The notes under the pieces: generated by a model
The model's database searches: none
Seen by the model: the letters and a program-made list of their open reading frames with translations, nothing else
Told to the model about the DNA's origin: nothing
Position numbers and translations under genes: made by a program
In this document: positions 10,701 through 23,128 of the stretch, in pieces
Numbering within the stretch: the first letter of the stretch is position 1
How the letters are laid out: each line of letters starts with the position of its first letter
Assembly: GCA_021018815.1 (NCBI GenBank)
Contig: JAITYX010000066.1
Coordinates: forward strand, 2,418,001-2,482,000
Source: Talinum fruticosum
Lineage: Eukaryota; Streptophyta; Magnoliopsida; Caryophyllales; Talinaceae
Reading direction: 5' to 3'
Length of the DNA: 64,000 nt

Positions 10701-13700
10701 CCGCCTTTCTCTCCACCACCTCCTTTTATACCACCACCCCCAATTAATTCTCAAGGTAGGCACACCTTTCTTCCTGTGCAAATAACTAGTTACTAGATTA
10801 CTGTTTTATTTTCACTAGAAGGCCATTCTCACATCTTAATGGCGTATTTCTTTTAAGCTTCAGCTTTAATGCAGGGACACTCAGCTTAAGATCATGCTTC
10901 ATCTTCCGTGATTGTATTCTGATGAATCATTCTCTAATTTATTCTTCATGTTTTAATTTTAGGAGGCGGTAGTGCTACAGGAGCTATTGCTGGGGGCGTT
11001 GCTGCTGGTGCTGCTTTACTTTTTGCTGCCCCTGCAATATTATTTGCTTGGTGGCAGCGCAGGAAGCCGCGAGAATATTTCTTTGATGTGCCAGGTCTAT
11101 CTCTAGTTTCATGCTCTTTATTATAGCCTTTAGGCAGCCTACCTCCATAGATCCACAGTGGCTTCTCCAACCCTATCTAAACATATGCCTGCCTAAGTAT
11201 GGTTTTCAGTATGTGTATTTGTTGCTTCTGTTTGTGGCGTGTTGGAGTTTTCTGTGCTGACGTTTCATTTTGTTTTTGGTTGAATTTTCTTCCTCTTATG
11301 CAGCTGAGGAGGATCCAGAAGTCCACTTAGGGCAGCTGAAAAGGTTTTCTTTACGAGAACTTCAAGTTGCAACTGATGGTTTTAGCAATAAAAATATATT
11401 AGGCAGAGGAGGATTCGGTAAGGTGTACAAAGGACGCCTTGCCGATGGTTCATTGGTTGCTGTGAAACGACTGAAGGAAGAACGTACTCCTGGGGGTGAG
11501 TTGCAGTTTCAAACAGAAGTAGAGATGATCAGCATGGCAGTGCATCGGAATTTGCTCCGACTTCGTGGTTTTTGTATGACGCCAACTGAGCGGCTACTTG
11601 TTTACCCCTACATGGCAAACGGGAGTGTTGCCTCATGTTTAAGAGGTAAAGCAATTCAGTTCTCCTGAGTCCCATGTTGTAGCATACTATATGTATGATG
11701 AGTTATTTTTTTCAGGTAAAATTAAGCTATAATTCATTACTAGATCAATGTTTACTATAAAGCTCAGACAATACTCTGAGAAAAACAGACTTTGATGGTC
11801 CCCCTAGAATTCAAATATCACATCAGTCCTTTGAATCTACTAACAAAAATACGAGTAATATGGTTAACCATAGTCATCTGGCCCTGGACTCTTCTTGCAA
11901 TCTTGCTATTAATTGCGAAAAATGCCTTGTTTATATTGTCATCACTGAATGGTCTGATGAGCTCAAATCTGTGCTGATCAATAAGACAATTTTCTTTACT
12001 GAATGGCCCTTTTGCAAAGGCTTCTACTACCCTTTGCTGGAAGTTGACTGAAGTGATTCGCCAGAATAGTCCCAGTTTTGAAGGATTATTATTTGACTGA
12101 AATGATTGAGAACTTGACTCCAACTATACAAAGTTCTCAGAAGTAAAGCTTGAAATCATCAAAGGACCAACCTCACCTTGCACGCAAAAACTTCCTCCAA
12201 ATAGCTAATGGCATCAATTTCCAAACTCCTAGAACCCAACTCTTCTTCAACCTTCTTCACCAGGCCACGAAAACATCTTTTACTGTTAAGGTTCCAAACT
12301 CCTAGAAAGACAAATGCCAAAAAGTGGCGACCGACTGACAATGAACAAAAAGGCTTGTTGCACCACATCTTGGGAGCTTTCATGTTCTTAACCTCCTGGA
12401 ACATTGCTATTCCTTTAACTGGTTTATGCCGAACTTGTTGCACTACATCCTGGGAGCTTTCATCTTCTTAACTACCTGGAACATTGCTATTCCTTGAACA
12501 GGTTTATGCCGAACTTGTTGCACCACATCCTGGGAGCTTTCATCTTCTTAACTACCTGGAACATTGCTATTCCTTTTACTGGTTTATGCTGAACTTGTTG
12601 CACCACATCCTGGGAGCTATCAAAAAGGTTCCCCCATAAAGAACATTTTAAAACATGACTTCTTCACAATTTGCTCATGGGAAAAAAGCATCAACTGAGG
12701 ACCTAGGCCAGGCCGTCAGGCTTGATACTTGACATGGGTGTGGACATTTCGCTTAAGTTTTCACCAGAAATATGAAATATTTTTAGAAAATAATCTTGTC
12801 CTCTTCTTTTGCCATGTAGTGCAGGCAGTAAATGGATTTCAGATTCAAAGTCCAAAGCTATGTAACGTGCACTCTTCATTTTACCATAGGTATCTATGCA
12901 ATGTAAAATACATCACATTCTGACGTGGGTTTGGACAAATACCTTCATTTAAGTGATGACGATGACAACACAAAAGCCAAGTTTTAGTCTGACCTTTTTA
13001 TTTAAAAGTTTCGACTGAGAACAAAGTTTTTAAAAAATGGCAGAGTACATTTGATGCCATTATTCTGGACATTAGCACATTCTGGATTGAATATTTGAGT
13101 CTAAGTAGGGCGTTGAAGAAAACAACCTCTCTGTAATTCATTTGTAGGGCTAATGTTACCCACGTATGCCCTTTCACCCTACCTAGGTGAGACTTCAGGG
13201 CATTGGTTTGGTTTGGGTAAGTCCAACAGCTAGATTAGTCCCAATGTTGAATGCTTGCAGCGGTGATTAACATAGGTTACTCTAGTGGTTAATTGGTCAG
13301 CATAGAGGTCATGAGGAAGTATATAGATGGAGAAAGGCAGATCATTTAGATCTTTCGCATGTGTTTTATGCCTGATAATATCACTCACTGGTGGTTGCTT
13401 AATGCCAGAGCGTCCCCTAATGAACCGCCCTGGATTGGCCAACACGGAAGCGTATTGCCTTGGGTTCAGCTAGAGGACTTTCTTATTTGCATGATCATTG
13501 TGACCCAAAGATTATTCATCGAGATGTAAAGGCTGCTAACATATTGTTGGACGAGGAATTTGAAGCTGTTGTTGGTGACTTTGGTTTGGCTAAGTTGATG
13601 GATTACAAGGACACTCATGTGACTACAGCTGTGCGTGGAACAATAGGGCATATAGCTCCTGAATACCTATCCACCGGCAAATCATCCGAGAAGACTGATG

Positions 13701-14778
13701 TTTTTGGGTACGGGATTATGCTTCTTGAGTTAATCACTGGACAGAGAGCTTTTGATCTCGCTCGACTTGCAAACGATGATGACGTCATGTTGCTAGATTG
13801 GGTATGCCTTTTACTCTTCTTATTTGTCCGCTTGCTAGTCTACTAGTTTACTGTTTTTCCTTTTTTTTTTTCCCTATTGTGTATTCTTCTTCACTGCCCA
13901 CCATCTTCCATTTTCCAAGCTGGCTAAGATCTCTGATATGTTAGCCAAGGATGCTTCTATGGTATTGCATATCTTAATTAATGTATTAGTTCAATGGGAG
14001 TTGAACCATTGCATATTTACATGGAAAGTGTAGGAAAGGAAATCTTCATTCTAGAATTTGCAAAGTCTGACGTGATTGTCTAAATTTTCTGAATTTTAAA
14101 AAGATGAGTTTGATCATAATCTTCATCAGAAATTCAGACCTGAATATGAAAACCTTGTCCTATTCTTATTTCTTGAATCTGGTTGAGTGGGATTTTAATG
14201 AACTATAGATGTATTTGACCTTAAGTAACTGGAAATTAAGCTAACTCTGAAATATGCCTCCATAGTAAATGCAAACAAGGGGAAAGATGTTCTAGTGGTG
14301 GATCTTACATCTGAATTTTGAAGCTCTAACTTGAATACACATCTTTCTCTTTCATGCTGTGTCTGAATGTTTGTTGAACCTTCATGTTGCTGTGAAATCA
14401 AGAGCATTTTATAAATTTTCATGCTCTTTTATTCATATCTATGTTCAATCATCACCATATCAGGTGAAAGGACTTCTGAAAGAGAAGAAGCTAGAAATGT
14501 TGGTTGATCCTGATCTTCAGAACAATTACACTGAGGCAGAAGTGGAACAACTCATCCAGGTTGCTCTTCTTTGCACACAAGGAAGCCCAATGGACCGACC
14601 CAAAATGTCAGAGGTAGTGAGGATGCTTGAAGGTGATGGATTGGCAGAGAAATGGGATGAATGGCAGAAGGTAGAAGTTCTTCGACAAGAGGTCGATTTG
14701 GCTCCCCACCCTAACTCTGACTGGATCATTGATTCCACGGACAATCTACATGCTGTTGAATTGTCCGGTCCAAGGTGA
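4730..14778 (+). CDS. SERK: SERK-type LRR receptor-like kinase (SERK1/SERK2 subgroup)
   Basis: Plasma-membrane co-receptor kinase of the somatic embryogenesis receptor kinase family, which pairs with ligand-binding LRR kinases such as BRI1 in the known family. Exons: 4730-4823, 5876-6008, 7030-7101, 9303-9446, 10285-10356, 10494-10565, 10643-10755, 10963-11094, 11304-11645, 13409-13801, 14464-14778. All have GT/AG borders, and exons 3-6 are 72- or 144-base LRR units. The protein shows a signal peptide, an LRR N-cap ([16 protein letters not shown]), about five LRRs, the Ser-Pro hinge ([10 protein letters not shown]) that defines SERKs, a membrane segment ([20 protein letters not shown]) and a kinase with [31 protein letters not shown] and C-terminal VELSGPR. 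ATG 4730 is chosen because a signal peptide follows directly. Exon 10 as written lacks one C in each of two C-runs (13414-13417 and 13428-13430). The literal frame therefore stops near 13474, before the catalytic loop. The expected length is about 627 residues. Confidence 0.95.
12353..12620. repeat. 80-bp tandem repeat in SERK intron 9
   Basis: The word CACCACATCCTGGGAGCT recurs at 12361, 12441, 12521 and 12601 with a period of exactly 80 bases and few differences. This gives about 3.3 copies inside the 1763-base intron between kinase exons 9 and 10. The ORFs crossing it are by-products. Confidence 0.9.
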
Positions 14779-15241
14779 CCCTGTCACTGCTCAACTGACC
14801 TCAAGATCAAAGGAGATTAGTTTACTACAGCTCTATTTTTCTTTAATTCTTATAATTTATTTTTTTGGGGTCCTGTTTTTCAATTTTGGCCTTGTGCCTT
14901 TGTGCTCCTTTAGGTCATCGTGATTCTTGAGAGTGCCTATTTATTTGTATGTATATGATTCTGTTTGTTGAAGAGGGAAATTTTTGTTCTTGTACTGTGA
15001 CAAACTGACAAGAAGCGATTATTTAATTGTAGATTGAGCTAGTCCAACTGTAATCCGTTCAAGTGAAGCAGTTTCATTCCTTTTTGTATTTGTGATATCT
15101 GGTGCTGCTTCAAACACGATAATTCTCGTAAATCATACATGTCTTTTTTCATCCATTGATTTATTCAAATTTAATTATAATTAAAATAACATTTTTCATT
15201 AATTATAATCAATAAATGAATAAAAAAATATTTTTCTTAAG
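14779..15241 (+). other. SERK 3' untranslated region and AT-rich flank
   Basis: The stop codon ends at 14778. T-rich sequence with possible poly(A) signals follows until about 15100, then AT-rich sequence (TTAATTATAATTAAAA-type words) up to a possible transposon end at 15242. No coding sequence is seen. Confidence 0.4.
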
Positions 15242-18236
15242 TGGTGTTTGGATATAAAGTTATTTCTTTTAAGGGAGAAATCAAAATAACAACTAGTAAC
15301 AGTGACTACAAGGTTTCATTTATTATGGTGAGACGTCCATATTTTCTGGTGAGACGTCCATTTTTTTCGGTGAGCCCCGACTTGCACATCCTTTCCGGCC
15401 ACCAAATTTCATTTTTCAGCACATGCCTTGGATTTTTGGGCAAGCTCGTTGAAGGTTTCCGATTTCTCTGTCCTCTTCAATGGCCACCATGTGAATTCGG
15501 AATGTTTGCTTACATCACCGACGGTTACCGGTTTCAGCAAAAAAGAAAAAGCCTTATTATGGGAGGGTTGTTTCTCGCCGAAAAATATGGAGACCTGGCC
15601 ACGAGTCCTCTTGGTCTCGTCAACGTTAGACTCGACAACAAAAAACCTTGTTCTACGTATGGAGGGTTGTTTCTTGTTGGAAAATATGGAAATCTAGCAT
15701 CCAATTTGGCAAAAATAAACAACCTGGCAACATGTATCCAATTGTAACTTCCAATTTGTATATTATACTATGTTTTAGCGAATTGCCGACGCCGGTCGAA
15801 GGCTTTCGAATCGCTAGCACCGAGGAGATTTGGGCATCCTCAATTTGTTCATCTTTATGAAAATTGGGTGTTCAATTTGTTCATCTCAATTTGTAGATTA
15901 CAAGTGGATAGAGGAGGGAGGGAGGTCACCGACAAAAATGGTGTATGGTGTTCGGAGTCGTGTTGAGTGCCTTTGGGTATGTGCGGGGGGAGTTGGGTGG
16001 TCGCCGGAAAAAGAATGCTTGGTCACCGGTAAAAACGGATAGTTTTGGGGACGATGAAATTGGTGTGGAGGGTGCTTGGTTGGAATATGACAATGTTGGA
16101 GATGAGAATATATACTCCCACGCTAACATGGACAAAAATATATTACCTATATTTTTTTAATTAGTAGAGTTATTTTCATTATTAACTACTTAATTTTGAG
16201 TACTTCCCTCCCAATTCTTTCCAAAATTACTTTCCTACGTCTATCTCTCACTTCAAACTCTTCATCTCCCTCGCAATTCTCTCTCTCCAACCGCTTTGTT
16301 CGAACCCCTCTCACACCACTCATCCTCAATGCCGTTCATCTCTCCACCACTCGTGATCGTTAAATTTTGGACGAGTCGAACAGGACGTCTGTGCATTTCG
16401 TTCATCTTCAAGCAATATTTAACGAAACTGTCTATCCTCTTTTTGAAAATCGCTTAAAATTTGGTGATAATTAGCTATGGAGAAAGGAAGCAAAGTGAAA
16501 ACAATATGCTACAACAGGAAAAAAAAATGTATATTCTATTGCATGGTTAATTTTGATTATATTTACTTTGTATGGTGTTTTTTTATCACCACTCGGTTTA
16601 TTTCTATGGTATTTCGCCAGTAACTCAATTAATTTTGATTATATTTGTTCATATGCACTTCGTTCATGCACCGATTCTATTTGTTCAATGTTATAAAGTG
16701 TTTTGTTTATCAATATTTTGATTCGAACTAATTAATAAATGTTCAATTGCACTTTTGCTTATTTGACATATATATTGGTTCATTAAGGATCCGAATATAT
16801 GATGTGATTGGCCATAATGTTTATTTGTTCACCGAATCGGAATTGTTTTGTTCATACTTATCATCTTATTTGTTCATACGAATGTATAATAGTTCTTCAT
16901 GGATATCATACTATTTGTTCATTACACATTATGTATTTGTTCATCATTAATAGATACATCATTATATATTGCTTATTTGTTCATTTGTAAATATTCATTA
17001 GCTTATTTGGTGTTTATTTGTAAATACCCATTTTCTTATTTGCTGTTTATTTGTAAATATCCATTTGCTTATTTATTCATTAGAAGATACTTCTTATATT
17101 GAATTGTTCATCGTAAGAAAACTTTTTGTTTATTATTTGGATTGTTTTGTTCATGAATATAGTTTTTTAATTGTTCATGGCACTAATTACTAAATATTCA
17201 AATTGTAATAGATCTAGACAAGAAATCTCATAGACAGAATGTGAGCCTATTCAAATTAAAATCGTCAACTAGCACTCGTGTGCAGTTGAAGAAGAGTATG
17301 ATGAGGAGTAGCCATTGTCGTCAAGAAAGCAATCCATCCTTTGAAAATGGAAGAAACTTCATGAAAAAAAAACCAACCAAGGAAACAAATGCATTTCACC
17401 TGAGATGGTGTTTATTTATTCATAAGAAACTCGACAATTTATTCATCAGTAGCCTACAATTTATTCATGTAAATATGTTTATTTGTTCACTGTGATAATA
17501 CATTTTGTTCATAGTTAAAGGCTGATTTGTTCACTAAAATATATATATTTGTTCATTCATCTCATATGAATTATTAAATGAGAATATTAATATTTGATTA
17601 ATTCGGGGCAAATAATTTCACATTGACCGGATAACAATTAGCAGTAAATAATTATCACATAACTCATGAACAACTACGTATGGCCTAATGAACAAGTTAA
17701 CATTTATTTATGAACAATTAAAGTAAAACATTTACACGATTATTATTAATGGTTGCGACAAAAAATGGCAAGAAAAAAATTATTGCAATCAAATCTTTTT
17801 GAACACTCCCATCTTCAACATGAAATAAAAATAATCTAATAATATTTTTTAACAAAAAAGATAAATTGAAATTTATCGTGAGATAAAAGAAAATTATTAA
17901 AAAGCATATGATAAAGCGTTGTAATTTTTCTTTTGTTTTAAAATCTAAATAAGTTACAATAGGATAAAGTCAGTTACAAAAAATATATTAATTTTTTAAA
18001 TCTAAATAAGTTACGGATAAAATTAGTTACAAAAGGATATTTTAATTTTTTTTAATAAATGATATGCTAGAAATTAATACATGAGGTACTAAAAATTAAT
18101 AATTGATGTGGCACCTGATAGTACATGTTTTCATGTGCATATAAGAATTTGCACCTTGGTTGGTTTGCACAGCTTTATAAAAAAGAGTATGAAAAGCTTT
18201 TATATCTTTATAAAAAGTTACAACCAAACATCACCT
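15242..18236. mobile_element. Possible inverted-repeat transposon of about 3 kb, no transposase seen
   Basis: The left end GGTGTTTGGATATAAAGTTA (15242-15261) resembles the reverse strand of the right end (18212-18236: GGTGATGTTTGGTTGTAAC, then TTTTTATAAAGATA). Flanks are AT-rich, so a target duplication cannot be called. Inside there are two diverged copies of a GGAGGGTTGTTTCT-started block of about 40 bases (15562 and 15661) and an array of TTTGTTCAT words. No domain is recognisable, so it would be non-autonomous. Confidence 0.35.
16620..17560. repeat. Dispersed TATTTGTTCAT word array
   Basis: The word TTTGTTCAT (and TTTGTAAATATCCAT variants) occurs more than a dozen times in under 1 kb. 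Its reverse complement ATGAACAA appears at 17667-17725. The three overlapping ORFs rich in FICKY/FVH residues simply translate this repeat. Confidence 0.7.
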
Positions 18237-18439
18237 TTATATAAATATTATTTGTTTATTTAATTATACTTTTCTAAATTGATTAAAAGAAATTTCAATT
18301 GAATTAAAATTTAAAAATTTTAATGGTTAAGATCAAATCAAGACACTTGTACAAATTCATATTGTGGGAGTTATCATGAATATCATAATTACCATTTTGC
18401 AAGCAACCATAATAACCACACTCAATAAACAATACATAG

Positions 18440-18620
18440 AAGCTCGAGGTTGTAGTCTAGCTGGCTTCCACCCCCATCTTCCATTCTCTCTAATAAGGTT
18501 CAAACTTTGGGGGACCATATATTTTCTTAAGAGGAAATTAAGGGGTTCATGAGTCAAGCTTGTCTTGGCAGGTTGACACTTATCCCCTCCCCTTGGGCAA
18601 TGTTAAGAAAATCATATCCA
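18440..18620 (+). mobile_element. Possible tRNA-derived SINE
   Basis: TAGTCTAGCTGG at 18453-18464 fits the RNA polymerase III A box (TRGYNNARNNGG) exactly. GGTTCAAACTT at 18497-18507 is one base from a B box. They are about 33 bases apart, as in tRNA-derived plant SINEs. No clear A- or T-tail and no target duplication were identified, so the borders are approximate. Confidence 0.4.
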
Positions 18621-20549
18621 ATTGATCTCGAATGTTTGCTCTTGGAGAAGTTAAGCCACCCTAGAGGGGGTGAATAGGGTGATGGAAGATTTTTGAGAAA
18701 ATCAAACTCTTTTTGTACATAACTCGATTAAGAAGCAAATTCCGAGTCTAGATTGGACTCGTAAAAGTGTAAACTCGGATATACGTGAAAACCCTCCTAG
18801 GGCGAGAAAATCACGGACGAGTGTCAATTCAAACACCAAGTCAAATCCACTAATTGAATTCTAAATTACAATGAATATGACTACCCAAATTTGTTCCCAA
18901 ATAAATCTATTACAATTTTCCCAGCACTCGAATTTACCTTATGTGATCGACCTAGTACTTCCAAGTTGAAGTTACCTTATCAACTTGGGATCCTCCAATT
19001 TTTTCGAGGATTAGAAGTTCCCTTATCTAACCTCGGTACTTCCAAACTGAGGTAGCCTTTACAGTTTGGGACAATTGAGCTGAGGTAACCTTTACAACTC
19101 AGTTAGAGAGAAAGAGTAGAAGAGTAGTAAGAATTGCAATACAATCGACTAAGAAGAATACAACTCGGAATATTAGAATTACAGTTTGGGAGTTGTATGC
19201 TAGAGAAGGTGTTCAATATGGTATCTATTTTTCTTCCCTTCGTCGGTTGAAATCTTATGCTATGGCTTTTATAAATAGTCTGCCTTGAAGAGATAGCCGT
19301 TGAGCCTTCAACGTCTTTCCGTTGAAACCTGTCCGAGTCAACTAGCCATTGTAACGAATAGTTTGAGTCACTCAAATTTCTGGACCACCTTAAAATAGCC
19401 ATTGTGCCTTGGTTCTAGCTTCCAACAACTCTTTTTCCACCTTTTGTAAACTGGAAAAGCAGAACGAAAAGACCGTTAGACTCATAAATAAAATATTACC
19501 CAAAACAATGAATGCACAAGGTCGTCGATAAGTTCCGAGCTTTTCTAGAAATTCCAACTTTTTGTCCGGCGAGTGCTTTAATAGTCGAAGCCTTTTGTTT
19601 TTACTTTTTCTTTAAATAATTGATATTAGAAAAACTTGCAAAAATATTACAATGGTTCTCAAAGTATAAATACATTTTGGTCCATAATTAGAGAAGGATT
19701 AGTCTAAATAAAGCATTTAATGAGTAATTACCTTAATCTATTAATCGAAATATTTCAAGTCTAATATTCAATATACTCAGATTCTAGATATGCCAAAACT
19801 CATAACTAAATCATTCAATCTTAATGGGCACATGAGTTGTATAGACATTTTACAATTACGCATGATTAAACAAATAATAGCGTAGGCAAACTAAATGTCC
19901 GAGTCCGACTTAGTGGGTCGGAATCTAAGTTCCGAGTGGGTCGAATATGAGATGTGAGTGGGTCGATCTTACTCGGTCAGTCAAAACTAACTCGGATTCT
20001 ACTTTCGAGTCTCGGACTTAGTCGAGATAATCTTGACATACTTGATTCTCGAGTTCAATCAAGAATAAGTCATATTGAAATGATGAATTATAAAGCATAT
20101 GACTTAGTTAAATGAATTTCTTTTAGGATACTTCTTGCTTTATCCTAAATTTAGATGAATGCATGAAATCAAAACACATTCAAGGGGTTAGTCAGTCATA
20201 CCTGAGTCTTCATGATCGATTGAACCAGTTAAATTAAGAACCATCTAGGTCGGCTATCCAGTTAACTATAAAAAACCTCTAGTGAATTGAACTGCAAAAT
20301 AAATTTCTAACCCGATCGATCCAGGAAACTTGGTCAAGCCGACCAATCAGCCATCCGACTAGCATTTTCCCGGTTCACCTTCACTTTGTGCCTTTTGAGG
20401 CTTTAGCTATGAGGAAAATGGCAAGGAGATAGAAAAGGAGTGGGGAGGCGAGAGAAGGGAAGAGAGGAATGAAAAAAATGGTGAGGATAAGAGAGAAGGG
20501 AAGAGAGGAGCATACTAAACAACAATAGGGAAGAGTAAGGGGGCGAACT
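18621..20549. other. Unclassified repetitive sequence, no gene
   Basis: The stretch contains the phrase CCCTAGAGGGGGTGAATAGG at 18659-18678, a word often seen in plant repeat families. It also has several variants of an ACTCGG/AACTCGGA word and diverged copies of a TTCCAA..TGAGGTAGCCTTTAC block (about 18957-19100). This looks like transposon debris. No domain, terminal repeat pair or intact ORF was found. Confidence 0.35.
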
Positions 20550-23048
20550 CCTTGCAGTAGGAAGCTTGGTACCTCAACGATGATTTTTTTTTTTTATAAA
20601 ATGGTGAATTTTTTATGTTGATAATTTTTTCTGATAAATTGATAAATTTTTTATGTTGATGAATTTTATAATCAAATGATGATTTTTTTTTTTGTATTTT
20701 GATAATTTTCAACAATGTTGATGATATTTATGTTTTTATATTTACCTTTTCATAGAAAAAAATAGTTAATTGAAATCTAGTTGCATAATTACACATTATT
20801 ATAAAGTTTATTTACCTTTAACCCAAAATTATCAATATATGCGGATAACTTTAATATAAATGTGATGAATATTTTAATTTAAACATATGTTTCTCTAATT
20901 TTTTTTTTAAAAAATTGATGATTTACAAGTATTTTTATATATTCATGTCAAAAGTACACAAATAAAAAACAAGTACATCGAATATTTTACGAATGAATAT
21001 TGTAATAAACTGATGAATTTTTATAACAATAAAGATGAATTTTACAATAATAGTAATGAATTTCAAAAAATATGTCTATATTTGTCAATATTGATCGTCC
21101 TTATGAAACTATTCATTATTCTTCTTGACATATGTTTCAATCCATCTGTTATATGAATTTGTAAATATTTATTACTCAATTCTCTGCACAAATTCATTAG
21201 TAATTAGTAAATATTCATCATAAATAATCAACATATTCATGAACACAATTTATTAATTCATCAAACAACAAATATTTATAGGTAAATAAATTCATCAATA
21301 AAACCAACAAAATTAACATATTTACCTTAGGATCAATAAAAATTTATCATGTATAAGAAAATGTTTAAGAGTCTTAATAGTTGTCATATTCATCACTAAA
21401 ATTACATATTCATCAAAAGGAATATATATTCTTACGAATGCAACTACTACACATAAAACACACATATAAAATTTGGGTGGACAGCTTGTAATTAGTTAGT
21501 AAAAAACAATAGCTTATTTGAAATTGTAAGTGGGATTTTGTAACCTCACAAAGTTTGATTTAATGGTGAAGTACTTACCTTTTTATAAAAAAAAGGAATA
21601 TATATTCAATGTGAAATTATCCAAATACTTCAAAATAAATAAATATTCATCACTAAAATTTAAAAATCATCAAGCAACTTAATTTAGTAGAATAATTCAT
21701 CAACGATTATTACATATTCATTACTAAAATGTGATATTTTCATAAAAAATAGAGAATATGGGAGAAAAACAAGTTAATAAAAAAATCACAACTTCTTCAA
21801 CTCTCTTGATACATCAAAGACAAAAATATTCATCATTAAATTTTTAAAATTCATCAAAAATAAATATTCATCATTAAATTATAAAATTCAACAAAAATCG
21901 AAGAGGCCAAGTTTTCTGGGAGAAACAAGCTAACAAAAAATAAAGAATAACTTCTTGAACTCTCTTGATACATTAAAAATTAAAAAATCATGTATAAAAA
22001 TTTCTATAGAAAATAAGTGAACAAACTATAGTGAAGGTCACAGATTCAATTCAAATTCACATAAATTCTTCGACAAAGATTGAATCACATCGTAACACTT
22101 TAACATAATGCATATGGATCACTTTCCAACTCTATAATCCTTCAATCCAATCAAATAAAGCTCAAATAATTGCTCAAATGAAAAAATAAAATACCTAAAA
22201 GGCACAATCCACCTATCAATTCATCAATAATGACGATGATATGTAATTTTGAAGGAAGGTTTGAGCCTTCTCTTTGTCAAATTGGAGACCTAGGAAGTCG
22301 AGGATGTCAAAATGTAGTTGTTCGAAGGCGGAGGATTTTAAATTTTCCAGCAACGGGAGGTTGTAAAGGCATTATGAGACTCTAGAGTCGGCGATTTCAA
22401 GGACTCTCGCTCTAGCAACGATCAGCGTCCGACAAGGAGAAATAATCATCATTAAAATTAAAAAATCATCAAATATACATAAATATTCATCTATTAATTT
22501 TAAAAATTCAACGAACAGTGGAGAGACCAAATTATATCTAGAGAGAAGTACATTAATGAAAAAAACAAAGTAGAACTTGTACAATTCTCTTGGTACATCA
22601 AAACTTTAAAAAATTTAAAAATTCATCAAATATAAGTAAATATTTATCATTAAAAGTTAAAAATTTAACAAAGAAGGAGATTCAAATTATATAAAAGCAT
22701 CTAATAGAAAGACAAATATTTAAAATGGATATAATATCTTATGAATTCAGCAAATCTACGTAAAATCAAATGAAATACTATAATTAAGGTTCAATTGAAG
22801 GAGATCAAGAGGATATCGACCAATTCATACATTCACTTCAAATATCTCATAATTTTGAATGATTAGGATACGTTTTTACCTTTTACAATAGGATAACATG
22901 TTCATCCTTCAATTTTCTGCGATATCATAATGTTTCTCCTCAAATTTGTGTAAAATTTTACAAAACCGTGGAATGGATCTTATATCTAGTTTCATAAATT
23001 ATTTTGATCACATTGAATGACCTAATTTTGAGCTGAATTTTGGTTGAA

Positions 23049-23128
<80 letters not shown>

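Noticed and set aside
16747..17102. Cys/Phe/Tyr-rich ORFs with repeated FICKY segments
   Set aside because: Translations of the TTTGTTCAT word array.
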